Assembly: GCF_004564375.1 (NCBI RefSeq)
Contig: NZ_CP038267.1
Coordinates: 3,350,501-3,414,500, forward strand
Direction of reading: 5' to 3'
DNA: 64,000 bases
Origin: Nocardioides euryhalodurans
GTDB taxonomy: Bacteria > Actinomycetota > Actinomycetes > Propionibacteriales > Nocardioidaceae
Position 1 is the first letter of the stretch. Each line of letters starts with the position of its first letter. The notes beneath the pieces were generated by a model. That model was not told the origin of the DNA. It did not search any database and was given only the letters and a program-made list of their open reading frames with translations. The position numbers and the translations under genes are program-made. This document shows, piece after piece, positions 55,501 to 63,485 of the stretch.

Positions 55501-56286
55501 ATGAGCAGTGACGAGCACGCCGTGGCGAGCGACCCGGTCAAGGTGGCTCCCTCCGGTGGCGTCCAGTCGCTCGAGCGCGCCTTCGACGTCCTCGAGCTGA
55601 TGGCGGCGGCGGGCGGCGAGATCGCCGTGAGCCGGCTGGCCGCGGAGTCGGGGCTGCCCGTCCCGACCATCCACCGGATCGTGCGCACCCTGGTCGCCAA
55701 CGGGTACGTGCTCCAGATGCCCTCGCGGCGCTACACCCTGGGGCCGCGGCTGATCGGGCTCGGGGCCAGCGCCGCACAGACCGTCGAGGCCTGGGCGAGC
55801 CCGCACCTGCGCGCGCTAGCGGAGGCGGCCGGGGAGACCGCGAACCTGGCCATGCTCGACGTGGACCAGGTGGTCTACGTCGCCCAGGCCGCCTCGACCC
55901 GCCACACCGTCCGGATGTTCACCGAGGTCGGACGCCGGGTCCACGCCCACAGCACCGGTGTCGGCAAGGTGCTGCTCGCCCAGCTGCCCGACGACGAGGT
56001 GCGGGAGGTGGTCGTCACGGCCGGCATGCCGGCGACCACGGAGCACACGATCACCGACGTCGACCAGTTCCTCGCCGAGATGAGGCTGGTGCGCGAGCAG
56101 GGCTACGCGGTCGACGACGGCGAGCAGGAGCTCGGAGTGCGGTGCGTGGCGGTGGCCGTCCCCGGGGTGCTCAGCTCGGCGGTCTCGGTGTCGGGACCGG
56201 CCAGCCGGGTGACGGCCGAGGCCGTCCCCGCCCTGGCCGTCCTGCTGCACGGCGCCGCCGAGTCCCTCGCGGGGCGACGATCATGA
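55501..56286 (+). CDS. IclR family transcriptional regulator
   Basis: 261 residues. N-terminal winged helix (VQSLERAFDVLELM, ISRLAAESGLP-type turn, VPTIHRIVRTLVANGYV) and C-terminal IclR effector domain with VHAHSTGVGKVLLA, EQELGVRCVAVAVPG. ATG after GGAGGC. It lies between matC and malate synthase; the TTCC-N7-GGAA sites flanking it are its probable targets, and glyoxylate or a related acid its probable ligand. No copy is seen in its own 106-nt upstream gap. Confidence 0.92.
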   Translation: MSSDEHAVASDPVKVAPSGGVQSLERAFDVLELMAAAGGEIAVSRLAAESGLPVPTIHRIVRTLVANGYVLQMPSRRYTLGPRLIGLGASAAQTVEAWASPHLRALAEAAGETANLAMLDVDQVVYVAQAASTRHTVRMFTEVGRRVHAHSTGVGKVLLAQLPDDEVREVVVTAGMPATTEHTITDVDQFLAEMRLVREQGYAVDDGEQELGVRCVAVAVPGVLSSAVSVSGPASRVTAEAVPALAVLLHGAAESLAGRRS

Positions 56287-56291
56287 CGTTG

Positions 56292-56306
56292 TTCCGCGAT
56301 ACGGAA
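56292..56306. promoter_or_regulatory. IclR-type operator site B, TTCCG-N5-CGGAA
   Basis: The most symmetric of the three sites (5-bp arms). It lies directly after the iclR stop and just upstream of the malate synthase -35. Confidence 0.65.
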
Positions 56307-56328
56307 ATCTTCAGGGGTGGGCGCGGGC

Positions 56329-56357
56329 TTGCCCTCCCCTGAATTGGCTCCTAACGT
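56329..56357 (+). promoter_or_regulatory. Promoter of malate synthase (TTGCCC-N17-TAACGT)
   Basis: -35 at 56329-56334, -10 at 56352-56357. Predicted start near 56364, giving a leader of about 60 nt. Confidence 0.5.
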
Positions 56358-56378
56358 CGTCAACACCACGATCGGTAG

Positions 56379-56393
56379 TTCCGCGTGGTGGAA
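56379..56393. promoter_or_regulatory. IclR-type operator site C, TTCC-N7-GGAA
   Basis: Starts 21 nt after the malate synthase -10, exactly the distance of site A from the matC -10. A repressor here would block early elongation. Confidence 0.6.
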
Positions 56394-56424
56394 ATGTTCA
56401 CATCATGGAAGCGAGGCAGGCGGC

Positions 56425-58035
56425 ATGGACACTCCCGAGGGCATCGAGATCACCGGCCCGATCCACGACCGTTACGAGGAGATCCTCTCCCCGCGGGCCC
56501 TGGAGCTGATCGGGCTGCTCCACCGGGAGCTCGGGCCTCGCCGCGCGGAGCTCCTCGCCCGCCGCGGCGAGCGGTTCCGCGTCCTCGCCGAGGGCGGCAC
56601 CCTCGACTTCCTCGAGGAGACCCGCGCCATCCGCGAGGACGACTCGTGGCGGGTGGCCGAGCCCGCGCCCGGCCTGGTCGACCGCCGGGTCGAGATGACC
56701 GGGCCCACCGATCGCAAGATGACGATCAACGCCCTCAACTCCGGGGCCAAGGTGTGGCTGGCCGACCAGGAGGACGCCAACACCCCGCTGTGGGAGAACG
56801 TCGTCAACGGACCGCTCAACCTGCTCGACTCGCTGACCGGCAACCTCGACTTCACCAGCCCGGAGGGCAAGGAGTACCGGCTCAAGAGCAACGACGTCGA
56901 CGACCTGCCCGCCATCGTCGTACGCCCGCGTGGCTGGCACCTGCCCGAGAAGCACATCCTGGTCGACGGCGAGCAGCCCGGCGGCGGGCTCGTCGACTTC
57001 GCGCTCTACCTGACGGCGTGCGGCCAGAAGCAGATCGACCGCGGTCGCGGCCCGTACTTCTACCTCGCCAAGATGGAGTCCCACCTCGAGGCGCGGCTCT
57101 GGAACGACGCGTTCAACCTCGCCCAGGACTTCCTCGGCATCCCGCGCGGCACGATCCGGGCGACGGTGCTGATCGAGACCTACCCCGCGGCGTTCGAGAT
57201 GGAGGAGATCCTCTACGAGCTGCGTGACCACTCCGCGGGCCTCAACGCCGGACGCTGGGACTACATGTTCAGCGTCATCAAGAGCTTCCGCAGCCGCGGT
57301 CGCGACTTCCTGCTGCCCGACCGGAACTCGGTGACGATGACGGTGCCGTTCATGCGGGCCTACACCGAGCTGCTGGTCCGGACCTGCCACAAGCGCGGCG
57401 CGCACGCGATCGGCGGCATGGCGGCGTTCATCCCCAGCAAGGACCCCGAGGTCAACGACAACGCGTTCAAGAAGCTGGCCGACGACAAGTCGCGCGAGGC
57501 CGGCGACGGCTTCGACGGCTCGTGGGTGGCCCACCCCGGCATGGTCGAGGCGTGCCGCGAGGAGTTCACCAAGGTGCTCGGCGACCGGCCCAACCAGCTC
57601 GACAAGCTCCGCGAGGACGTCCACGTGACCGCTGCCGACCTGCTCGACGTGAGGTCGACGCCGGGGGAGATCACCGAGGCCGGGCTGCGCAGCAACATCA
57701 GCGTCGGCATCCAGTACCTCGAGTCGTGGCTGCGCGGCTCCGGAGCGGTCGGCATCAACAACCTGATGGAGGACGCCGCGACCGCGGAGATCTCCCGCAG
57801 CCAGGTGTGGCAGTGGCTCCACAACGACGTCGAGCTCGCCGGCGGGCAGCTCGTCACCCGCGAGCTCGTCGAGCAGATGGTCGAGGAGGAGATGGCCAAG
57901 ATCCGCGAGCGGGTCGGCGAGGACGCCTTCGCCTCGGGCCGCTGGGGCGACGCCCGGGCGACGTTCACGCAGACCGCGCTCGCCGACGACTACGTCGACT
58001 TCCTGACGCTGCCGGCCTACGAGCGGATGCCCTGA
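56425..58035 (+). CDS. aceB: Malate synthase A
   Basis: 536 residues, the AceB size rather than the longer GlcB form. Landmarks: MTINALNSGAKVWLADQEDA, RPRGWHLPEKHILVDGE, GPYFYLAKMESHLEARLWN, TVLIETYPAAFEMEEILYEL (catalytic acid region) and MGGM-like GGMAAFIPSKD. Condenses glyoxylate with acetyl-CoA to malate. ATG 56425 after GAGGCAGG. No isocitrate lyase is present, so here it probably uses glyoxylate from the 2-hydroxyacid/aminotransferase genes rather than the glyoxylate shunt. Confidence 0.95.
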   Translation: MDTPEGIEITGPIHDRYEEILSPRALELIGLLHRELGPRRAELLARRGERFRVLAEGGTLDFLEETRAIREDDSWRVAEPAPGLVDRRVEMTGPTDRKMTINALNSGAKVWLADQEDANTPLWENVVNGPLNLLDSLTGNLDFTSPEGKEYRLKSNDVDDLPAIVVRPRGWHLPEKHILVDGEQPGGGLVDFALYLTACGQKQIDRGRGPYFYLAKMESHLEARLWNDAFNLAQDFLGIPRGTIRATVLIETYPAAFEMEEILYELRDHSAGLNAGRWDYMFSVIKSFRSRGRDFLLPDRNSVTMTVPFMRAYTELLVRTCHKRGAHAIGGMAAFIPSKDPEVNDNAFKKLADDKSREAGDGFDGSWVAHPGMVEACREEFTKVLGDRPNQLDKLREDVHVTAADLLDVRSTPGEITEAGLRSNISVGIQYLESWLRGSGAVGINNLMEDAATAEISRSQVWQWLHNDVELAGGQLVTRELVEQMVEEEMAKIRERVGEDAFASGRWGDARATFTQTALADDYVDFLTLPAYERMP

Positions 58036-58059
58036 CCGGCTCCGGCTGACCCCCGCCGA

Positions 58060-58096
58060 CGACGGTCGCGCCGGCTACTGGCCGGTGCGACCGTCG
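58060..58096. terminator. Bidirectional terminator between aceB and the DinB gene
   Basis: A 16-bp stem (CGACGGTCGC, one G-U pair, CCGGC) with 5-nt loop TACTG. The DinB gene's stop codon lies at the edge of the loop. Confidence 0.75.
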
Positions 58097-58629
58097 AGGC
58101 ACTCCCGCAGCAGGTCGGCGTGGCCGCAGTGCCGGGCGTACTCCTCGACCATGTGCACCAGCACGTCGCGCAGCTCGATCTCGCCGTCAGGGTGCTCGCC
58201 GAGGTCGTCGAGGTCGTGGGCGGCGACCCAGTCCTCGGCGTACGACACCTCGCGCGCGAGCGAGGCGAACGCCTCGTCGACGCACTCCTGGGTGGGCTCG
58301 ACCTGCGTGAAGTCGGCGTCCCGGTCCTGCGCCTTGCCGTAGAGGCGCGGCAGCTCGAGGTGGCGGTCCATGACCCGGCGGAACCAGCTCTGCTCGACGG
58401 CCGCCATGTGCCGGACCAACCCGAGCAGCGTGAGGTTGGACGGCGGGACCGAGGCGGTGGCCAGCTGCTCCGGGGTCAGCCCCTCGCACTTCATCACCAG
58501 CGTCTTGCGGTAGGCGTCGAGGTAGCCGAGCACGGTGTCGCGCTCGCCCCGCGTCACCTCCTGGCTGCGCGGGTCGTCCTCGGGGTCGACCCACATGTCG
58601 GGTTCCTTGCGCTCGGGCTGCTCCGTCAT
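58075..58629 (-). CDS. DinB family protein (DUF664)
   Basis: 184 residues of a four-helix DinB-like bundle: TVLGYLDAYRKTLVMKCEGLTPEQ, GLVRHMAAVEQSWFRRVM and VHMVEEYARHCGHADLLREC carry the three His of the metal site. Such proteins include mycothiol- or bacillithiol-dependent transferases, which would suit a mycothiol producer, but the function is not shown. ATG 58629; an AAGGGT hexamer ends 7 nt upstream. Confidence 0.88.
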   Translation of the reverse strand: MTEQPERKEPDMWVDPEDDPRSQEVTRGERDTVLGYLDAYRKTLVMKCEGLTPEQLATASVPPSNLTLLGLVRHMAAVEQSWFRRVMDRHLELPRLYGKAQDRDADFTQVEPTQECVDEAFASLAREVSYAEDWVAAHDLDDLGEHPDGEIELRDVLVHMVEEYARHCGHADLLRECLDGRTGQ

Positions 58630-58709
58630 GGGTCCGACCCTTGCGAAGCCCGGCCCGGCCGACAACCGACTTTCGTCGCCGATTCCGGTCCGCGTGGAGC
58701 GGCAACTGA

Positions 58710-58740
58710 TTGGCGGCCCGGCGCAGGCACGCCGTACGCT
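58710..58740 (+). promoter_or_regulatory. Promoter of ileS (TTGGCG-N19-TACGCT)
   Basis: -35 at 58710-58715 and -10 at 58735-58740; start predicted near 58747, just before the T-box leader folds. Confidence 0.45.
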
Positions 58741-58747
58741 GGGCGGA

Positions 58748-58935
58748 CAGGCGTTCGAGCCGTCATCAGCGGTGAGCCTCCGGAAGAACAGCCCCCGTGG
58801 CCCAGTAGAACCGGACGGGTAGGCCCGTCACAGCCGTCATGAGCGGTCGGCGTCCCCACCGGGACACCGGCAAGCGAGGTGGTACCGCGGCTCCCGTCGT
58901 CCTCGTGCACGACCCGACGACGACGCCAGGAGCAC
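58748..58935 (+). ncRNA. Translational T-box riboswitch for ileS (ultrashort Stem I type)
   Basis: The T-box core GAGGTGGTACCGCGG is at 58876-58890; its UGGU (58880-58883) can pair with the tRNA acceptor ACCA. A short hairpin CCG-TCATCAG-CGG (58760-58772) shows ATC (Ile codon) in its loop, closed by GTTC/GAAC (58753-58756 with 58786-58789). CTCCCGTCGT (58891-58900) can pair with ACGACG and GGAG (58920-58932), hiding the ileS SD. In this type uncharged tRNA-Ile frees the SD, so control is of translation, not termination. Confidence 0.85.
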
Positions 58936-58941
58936 CGCCCG

Positions 58942-61900
58942 ATGAGCAGCCGGCCCTACCCCAAGGTCTCCCACACCGACGCGACCAGCGTCCCGTCCTC
59001 GCCGCGCTTCCCCGAGATCGAGGAGCAGGTGCTCGCCCACTGGGAGGCCGACGACACCTTCCGGGCCAGCGTCGAGCAGCGCCCGGTCGTCGACGACGAC
59101 GGCCACAAGAACGAGTTCGTCTTCTACGACGGCCCGCCGTTCGCCAACGGCCTGCCGCACTACGGCCACCTGCTGACCGGCTACGTCAAGGACCTGATCC
59201 CTCGCTACCGCACCATGCGCGGGCAGCGCGTGGAGCGCCGCTTCGGCTGGGACACCCACGGGCTCCCGGCCGAGCTGGAGGCGATGCGCCTCAACGGCAT
59301 CAAGACCACCGACGAGATCCTCGAGCTGGGCATCGAGAAGTTCAACGCCGCGTGCCGCCAGTCGGTGCTGAAGTACACCGGCGAGTGGCGCGACTACGTG
59401 ACCCGCCAGGCCCGCTGGGTCGACTTCGACCACGACTACAAGACGATGAACCCCGACTTCATGGAGTCGGTGATCTGGGCCTTCAAGCAGCTCCACGAGA
59501 AGGGCCTGGTCTACGAGGGCTTCCGGGTGCTGCCCTACTGCTGGCAGGACGAGACCCCGCTGTCCAACCACGAGCTGCGGATGGACGACGAGACCTACCG
59601 CATCCGCCAGGACCCCGCGGTCACCGTCGGCTACCGGATCGAGCCGCTGCCCGGCGAGGACGGCACGGGCGACGAGCTGGCGGGCGTGCTGGCCCTGGTG
59701 TGGACGACGACGCCGTGGACGCTGCCGTCGAACCTCGCCGTCATGGTCGGCGAGGACATCGAGTACGTCGTGGTCGAGGCGCCGGTGCCGGGGACCGACG
59801 AGACCGCCCGCTACCTGATCGCCGAGCCGAGGCTGGAGGCGTACGCGCGGGAGCTGGGCCTGACGTCCGGCTCGACCACGGAGTTCGACATCGTCGCCCG
59901 CTACCGCGGCGCCGACCTGGTCGGCCGGACCTACACCCCGCCGTTCTCCTACTTCGAGGGCCACGCGCAGGCGTTCCGGCTGGTCGCCGCCTCCGAGTTC
60001 GTGACCACCACGGACGGCACCGGCCTGGTCCACTCCGCCGGCGCGTTCGGTGAGGCCGACAAGGAGGTCACCGACCGCGAGGGCATCGAGGCCGTGATGC
60101 CGGTCGGCAAGGACGGCCGCTTCACCCACCCGGTCGACGACTACGCGGGGATGCTGGTCTTCGACGCCAACCTCCACATCATCGACCACCTCAAGGCGGC
60201 GACGCGCGGTGATCGCGCCGGGGCTGCGAGCGTCACGCCCGGCACGGTGCTGCTGCGGCGGGAGTCGTACGACCACTCCTACCCCCACTGCTGGCGCTGC
60301 AAGCAGCCGCTGATCTACAAGGGCGTCTCGTCCTGGTTCGTGGAGGTCACCGCGGTCAAGGAGCGGCTGCTGGAGCTCAACCAGGAGATCCGCTGGGTCC
60401 CCGACCACATTCGGGACGGGATCTTCGGCAAGTGGCTGGCCAACGCCCGCGACTGGTCGATCACCCGCAACCGGTTCTGGGGCTCGCCGGTGCCGGTGTG
60501 GAAGTCCGACGACCCGGCGTACCCCCGGATCGACGTCTACGGCTCCTTCGAGGAGATCGAGCGCGACTTCGGACGGCTCCCGCTCGACCAGGACGGCAAC
60601 CCCGACCTGCACCGGCCGTTCGTCGACGAGCTGACCCGTCCCAACCCCGACGACCCGACCGGCCGGTCGACGATGCGTCGCGTCACCGACGTGCTCGACG
60701 TGTGGTTCGACTCGGGCTCGATGAGCTTCGCCCAGGTGCACTACCCGTTCGAGAACCAGGACTGGTTCGAGCACCACTTCCCGGGCGACTTCATCGTCGA
60801 GTACATCAACCAGACCCGCGGCTGGTTCTACACGCTGCACGTGCTGGCCGGCGCCATCTTCGACCGGCCGGCGTTCGCCACCTGCATCGGGCACGGCATC
60901 GTGCTCGGCTCCGACGGCCAGAAGATGTCCAAGAGCCTGCGCAACTACCCCGACGTGCGGGAGGTCTTCGACCGCGACGGCGCCGACGCGATGCGCTGGT
61001 TCCTGATGTCGAGCCCGATCCTGCGTGGCGGCAACCTCGTGGTGACCGAGCAGGGCATCCGCGAGTCGGTGCGGCAGGTGCTGATCCCGCTGTGGAACAG
61101 CTGGTACTTCTTCGCGCTCTACGCCAACGCCGCCGGCCACGACGCCGCCGTGCGGACCGGCTCCGAGCACGTGATGGACCGCTACGTCCTCGCCAAGCTC
61201 CGGCAGTACGTCGAGCAGATGACCCGTCAGCTCGACGACTACGAGGTGGCGAGCGCGTGCGACACGACGCGCACCTTCCTGGACGTGCTCACCAACTGGT
61301 ACATCCGCCGCTCGCGCGACCGCTTCTGGGGCGACAGCCCGGAGGCCTTCGACACCCTCTACACGGTGCTCGAGACTGTCTGCCGCGTCACGGCCCCGCT
61401 GATGCCGCTGGTGACCGAGGAGGTCTGGCGCGGCCTGACCGGCGGCCGGTCGGTCCACCTCACCGACTGGCCCTCGGCCGAGGAGCTGCCCGCCGACGGC
61501 AAGCTGGTCGCCGCGATGGACGAGGTGCGTGACGTGGCCTCGACGGGGCTCGCCCTCCGCAAGGCCCACGCGTTGCGGACCCGGCTGCCGCTGGCCTCGC
61601 TGACCCTCGTGGTCGACGACGCCTCGGCCCTCGCGGGCTTCGAGCCGATCCTCGCCGAGGAGCTCAACGTCAAGCAGGTCCGGCTGGTGCAGGCCGGCTC
61701 CGAGGAGGCTGCGGCGTACGCCGTGGAGCAGCGACTCACGGTCAACGCCCGCGCCGCGGGTCCCCGCCTGGGCCGCGACGTGCAGGCCGCCATCGTGGGC
61801 TCCAAGTCCGGCGACTGGTCGGTGGCCGCCGACGGCACGGTCACCAGCGGTGGCTTCGAGCTTCAGGAGGGCGAGTACTCCCTCGAGACCGTGGCGGGCG

Positions 61901-62202
61901 CCTCCGCGGGCGACGCGGCCACGGCGATGCTGCCCCGCGGCGGCTTCGTGGTGCTCGACCTCGCCGTCACCCCCGAGCTGGAGGCCGAGGGGGTCGCCCG
62001 CGACCTGGTGCGCTCGGTGCAGCAGGCCCGCCGCGACGCCGGCCTCGACGTCTCCGACCGGATCACGCTCACGGTCGCCGGACCCGACGACGTGCTCGCG
62101 GCTGCGCGCACCCACGAGGAGCTCCTGGCGAGCGAGACACTCGCGACGTCGGTGGTCTACGAGGGCTCCGGCGAGACCTCGGTGGCCGTCGCGCGCGCCT
62201 GA
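58942..62202 (+). CDS. ileS: Isoleucyl-tRNA synthetase, type 2
   Basis: 1086 residues. Class I motifs: HIGH box as HYGH in [19 protein letters not shown] in [13 protein letters not shown]. Between them is the editing CP1 domain with [11 protein letters not shown]. Anticodon-binding domain follows ([26 protein letters not shown]). Length and motif spelling fit the eukaryote-like type 2 enzyme, which is known to tolerate mupirocin. ATG with CAGGAGC SD that the T-box can hide. Confidence 0.96.
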   Translation: MSSRPYPKVSHTDATSVPSSPRFPEIEEQVLAHWEADDTFRASVEQRPVVDDDGHKNEFVFYDGPPFANGLPHYGHLLTGYVKDLIPRYRTMRGQRVERRFGWDTHGLPAELEAMRLNGIKTTDEILELGIEKFNAACRQSVLKYTGEWRDYVTRQARWVDFDHDYKTMNPDFMESVIWAFKQLHEKGLVYEGFRVLPYCWQDETPLSNHELRMDDETYRIRQDPAVTVGYRIEPLPGEDGTGDELAGVLALVWTTTPWTLPSNLAVMVGEDIEYVVVEAPVPGTDETARYLIAEPRLEAYARELGLTSGSTTEFDIVARYRGADLVGRTYTPPFSYFEGHAQAFRLVAASEFVTTTDGTGLVHSAGAFGEADKEVTDREGIEAVMPVGKDGRFTHPVDDYAGMLVFDANLHIIDHLKAATRGDRAGAASVTPGTVLLRRESYDHSYPHCWRCKQPLIYKGVSSWFVEVTAVKERLLELNQEIRWVPDHIRDGIFGKWLANARDWSITRNRFWGSPVPVWKSDDPAYPRIDVYGSFEEIERDFGRLPLDQDGNPDLHRPFVDELTRPNPDDPTGRSTMRRVTDVLDVWFDSGSMSFAQVHYPFENQDWFEHHFPGDFIVEYINQTRGWFYTLHVLAGAIFDRPAFATCIGHGIVLGSDGQKMSKSLRNYPDVREVFDRDGADAMRWFLMSSPILRGGNLVVTEQGIRESVRQVLIPLWNSWYFFALYANAAGHDAAVRTGSEHVMDRYVLAKLRQYVEQMTRQLDDYEVASACDTTRTFLDVLTNWYIRRSRDRFWGDSPEAFDTLYTVLETVCRVTAPLMPLVTEEVWRGLTGGRSVHLTDWPSAEELPADGKLVAAMDEVRDVASTGLALRKAHALRTRLPLASLTLVVDDASALAGFEPILAEELNVKQVRLVQAGSEEAAAYAVEQRLTVNARAAGPRLGRDVQAAIVGSKSGDWSVAADGTVTSGGFELQEGEYSLETVAGASAGDAATAMLPRGGFVVLDLAVTPELEAEGVARDLVRSVQQARRDAGLDVSDRITLTVAGPDDVLAAARTHEELLASETLATSVVYEGSGETSVAVARA

Positions 62203-62226
62203 GCCCGGCGGGTCGGCGCGACGCGC

Positions 62227-63345
62227 TCAGTCGTGGACGTGCCGACCCGGCCGCGCCCGGACGATGGTGGCGACCACGCCGGCGTGGTCGGAGGGCCAGA
62301 GGTTCGGCGTGCCGCCGGTGCGGTCGGCCTCCTCCTCGCCGATCACCTCCACCTCGGTGGCGCGCAGGCCGGCGCCCCGGTGCAGGACGTAGTCGATCCG
62401 GTGGGTGATCTCGTCCGGGTCGTCGAGGGTGGCGCTCTGGCCGGAGGTCCAGCCGCCCTGGATGCCGTTGAGCTCGGCCCACGCGTCGACGTAGCCGGCG
62501 CCGACGACGTCCTCGTAGGTGTCGTCGAGCGTGCACGGGTCGGTGTTCTCCGGGCAGGTGTTCAGGTCGCCCAGCACGACCACCGGGTACGGCGACCCGG
62601 CGAGGGCGGCGATCAGCTCCCGCCCCTGGAGCTCGCGGACGAACCTCCCCCCGAACGCCTCGAGGTGGGTGTTGGCCACCCGGACCCACTTGCCCCGCAC
62701 CTTCACGTCGACCGTGGAGTAGCCGCGCGGCACCGTGATCGGTCCGATCGCGGACGGCAGCGTCAGCGCGGCGTCGAAGAGCGCTGACTGCGCGTTCCTC
62801 ACCTTCAGCCGGGAGTCGGTGCGGACCAGGATGACGTCGCGGTCGAGGAACGACACCTGCTCGGTGGCGCTGATCGGGACCGGCTGCGTGGTCCCGAAGT
62901 TGGCGTTGGTGGCCACCGCCTCGTAGTCCATGCCGCGGGCCGCCAGCGCGTCGAGCAGGACCTCCAGGAAGTCGTACGTGGTCCCGAGCGGTCCGCCGAG
63001 CGGGCCCTTCTGCCAGAGCGCGACCTCCTGCAGGCCGAGCACCTCGGGCTCGTGGGCCCCGATCTGGTCGGCGATCGCCTCGGCACGGCGCGGGAAGTCG
63101 GTGTACTCCATCTGCGCGTAGACGGCCGCCGCGGCCGCGACGAACTCCTGCTGGTTGCCGGCGGCGAAGAGCGGGGTCAGGTCGGCGCCGAGGTACACGT
63201 TGTACGTCGCGACCCCCAGCTCGCGCGGGGCAGCGCTGCGGTCCGGGCTCCCTTGGGCGGCGGGTGCGGAGGCTGCCGTCACCGCCATCAGCGCCGCGAC
63301 CGCCGCCGCGAGGCAGCCCCTCGTGAACCTGCGCGTACGACCCAT
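62227..63345 (-). CDS. Secreted endonuclease/exonuclease/phosphatase family protein
   Basis: 372 residues. ATG 63345 (MGRTRRFTRG) follows GGAGGGG by about 9 nt and starts a signal peptide ending near ASAPAAQG. Longer starts add a Pro/Glu-rich stretch before the signal. EEP motifs: NVYLGADL, GLQEVALW, NTHLEAFGG, LGDLNTCPEN and C-terminal SDHAGVVAT. Secreted members include nucleases and sphingomyelinase-like enzymes; here the substrate is unknown. Converges with ileS. Confidence 0.85.
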   Translation of the reverse strand: MGRTRRFTRGCLAAAVAALMAVTAASAPAAQGSPDRSAAPRELGVATYNVYLGADLTPLFAAGNQQEFVAAAAAVYAQMEYTDFPRRAEAIADQIGAHEPEVLGLQEVALWQKGPLGGPLGTTYDFLEVLLDALAARGMDYEAVATNANFGTTQPVPISATEQVSFLDRDVILVRTDSRLKVRNAQSALFDAALTLPSAIGPITVPRGYSTVDVKVRGKWVRVANTHLEAFGGRFVRELQGRELIAALAGSPYPVVVLGDLNTCPENTDPCTLDDTYEDVVGAGYVDAWAELNGIQGGWTSGQSATLDDPDEITHRIDYVLHRGAGLRATEVEVIGEEEADRTGGTPNLWPSDHAGVVATIVRARPGRHVHD

Positions 63346-63473
63346 CGCCCTCATCCCCTCCGTGAGCGGCCTCGGCTCCGGCGGGGACTCGTCGCCCGGC
63401 TCGGGAGGTCGCTCGGTCATGCTGCTCCCCACCGGAGGGTCCGCACAAGGTCCCCCGTGGTTCCGGCGGCTGG

Positions 63474-63479
63474 TTGGAT
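63474..63479 (+). promoter_or_regulatory. Possible -10 hexamer TTGGAT of dapE
   Basis: Spacer GGAGCC (6 nt) to the ATG; GGAG alone is too near to serve as SD. Weaker match than the TAGGCT set. Confidence 0.3.
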
Positions 63480-63485
63480 GGAGCC

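Noticed and set aside
58837..62115. A 1092-codon open frame antisense to ileS, and similar long antisense frames over the kinase and others
   Set aside because: In DNA with G/C in most third positions, antisense frames stay open by chance. Their translations are Arg/Gly/Val/Asp-rich with no motifs, and the opposite strand has a fully recognisable protein.
62196..62230. CTGAGC/GCTCAG pair after ileS as a terminator
   Set aside because: Only 6 bp with a loop of about 20 nt; too weak compared with the other hairpins found.
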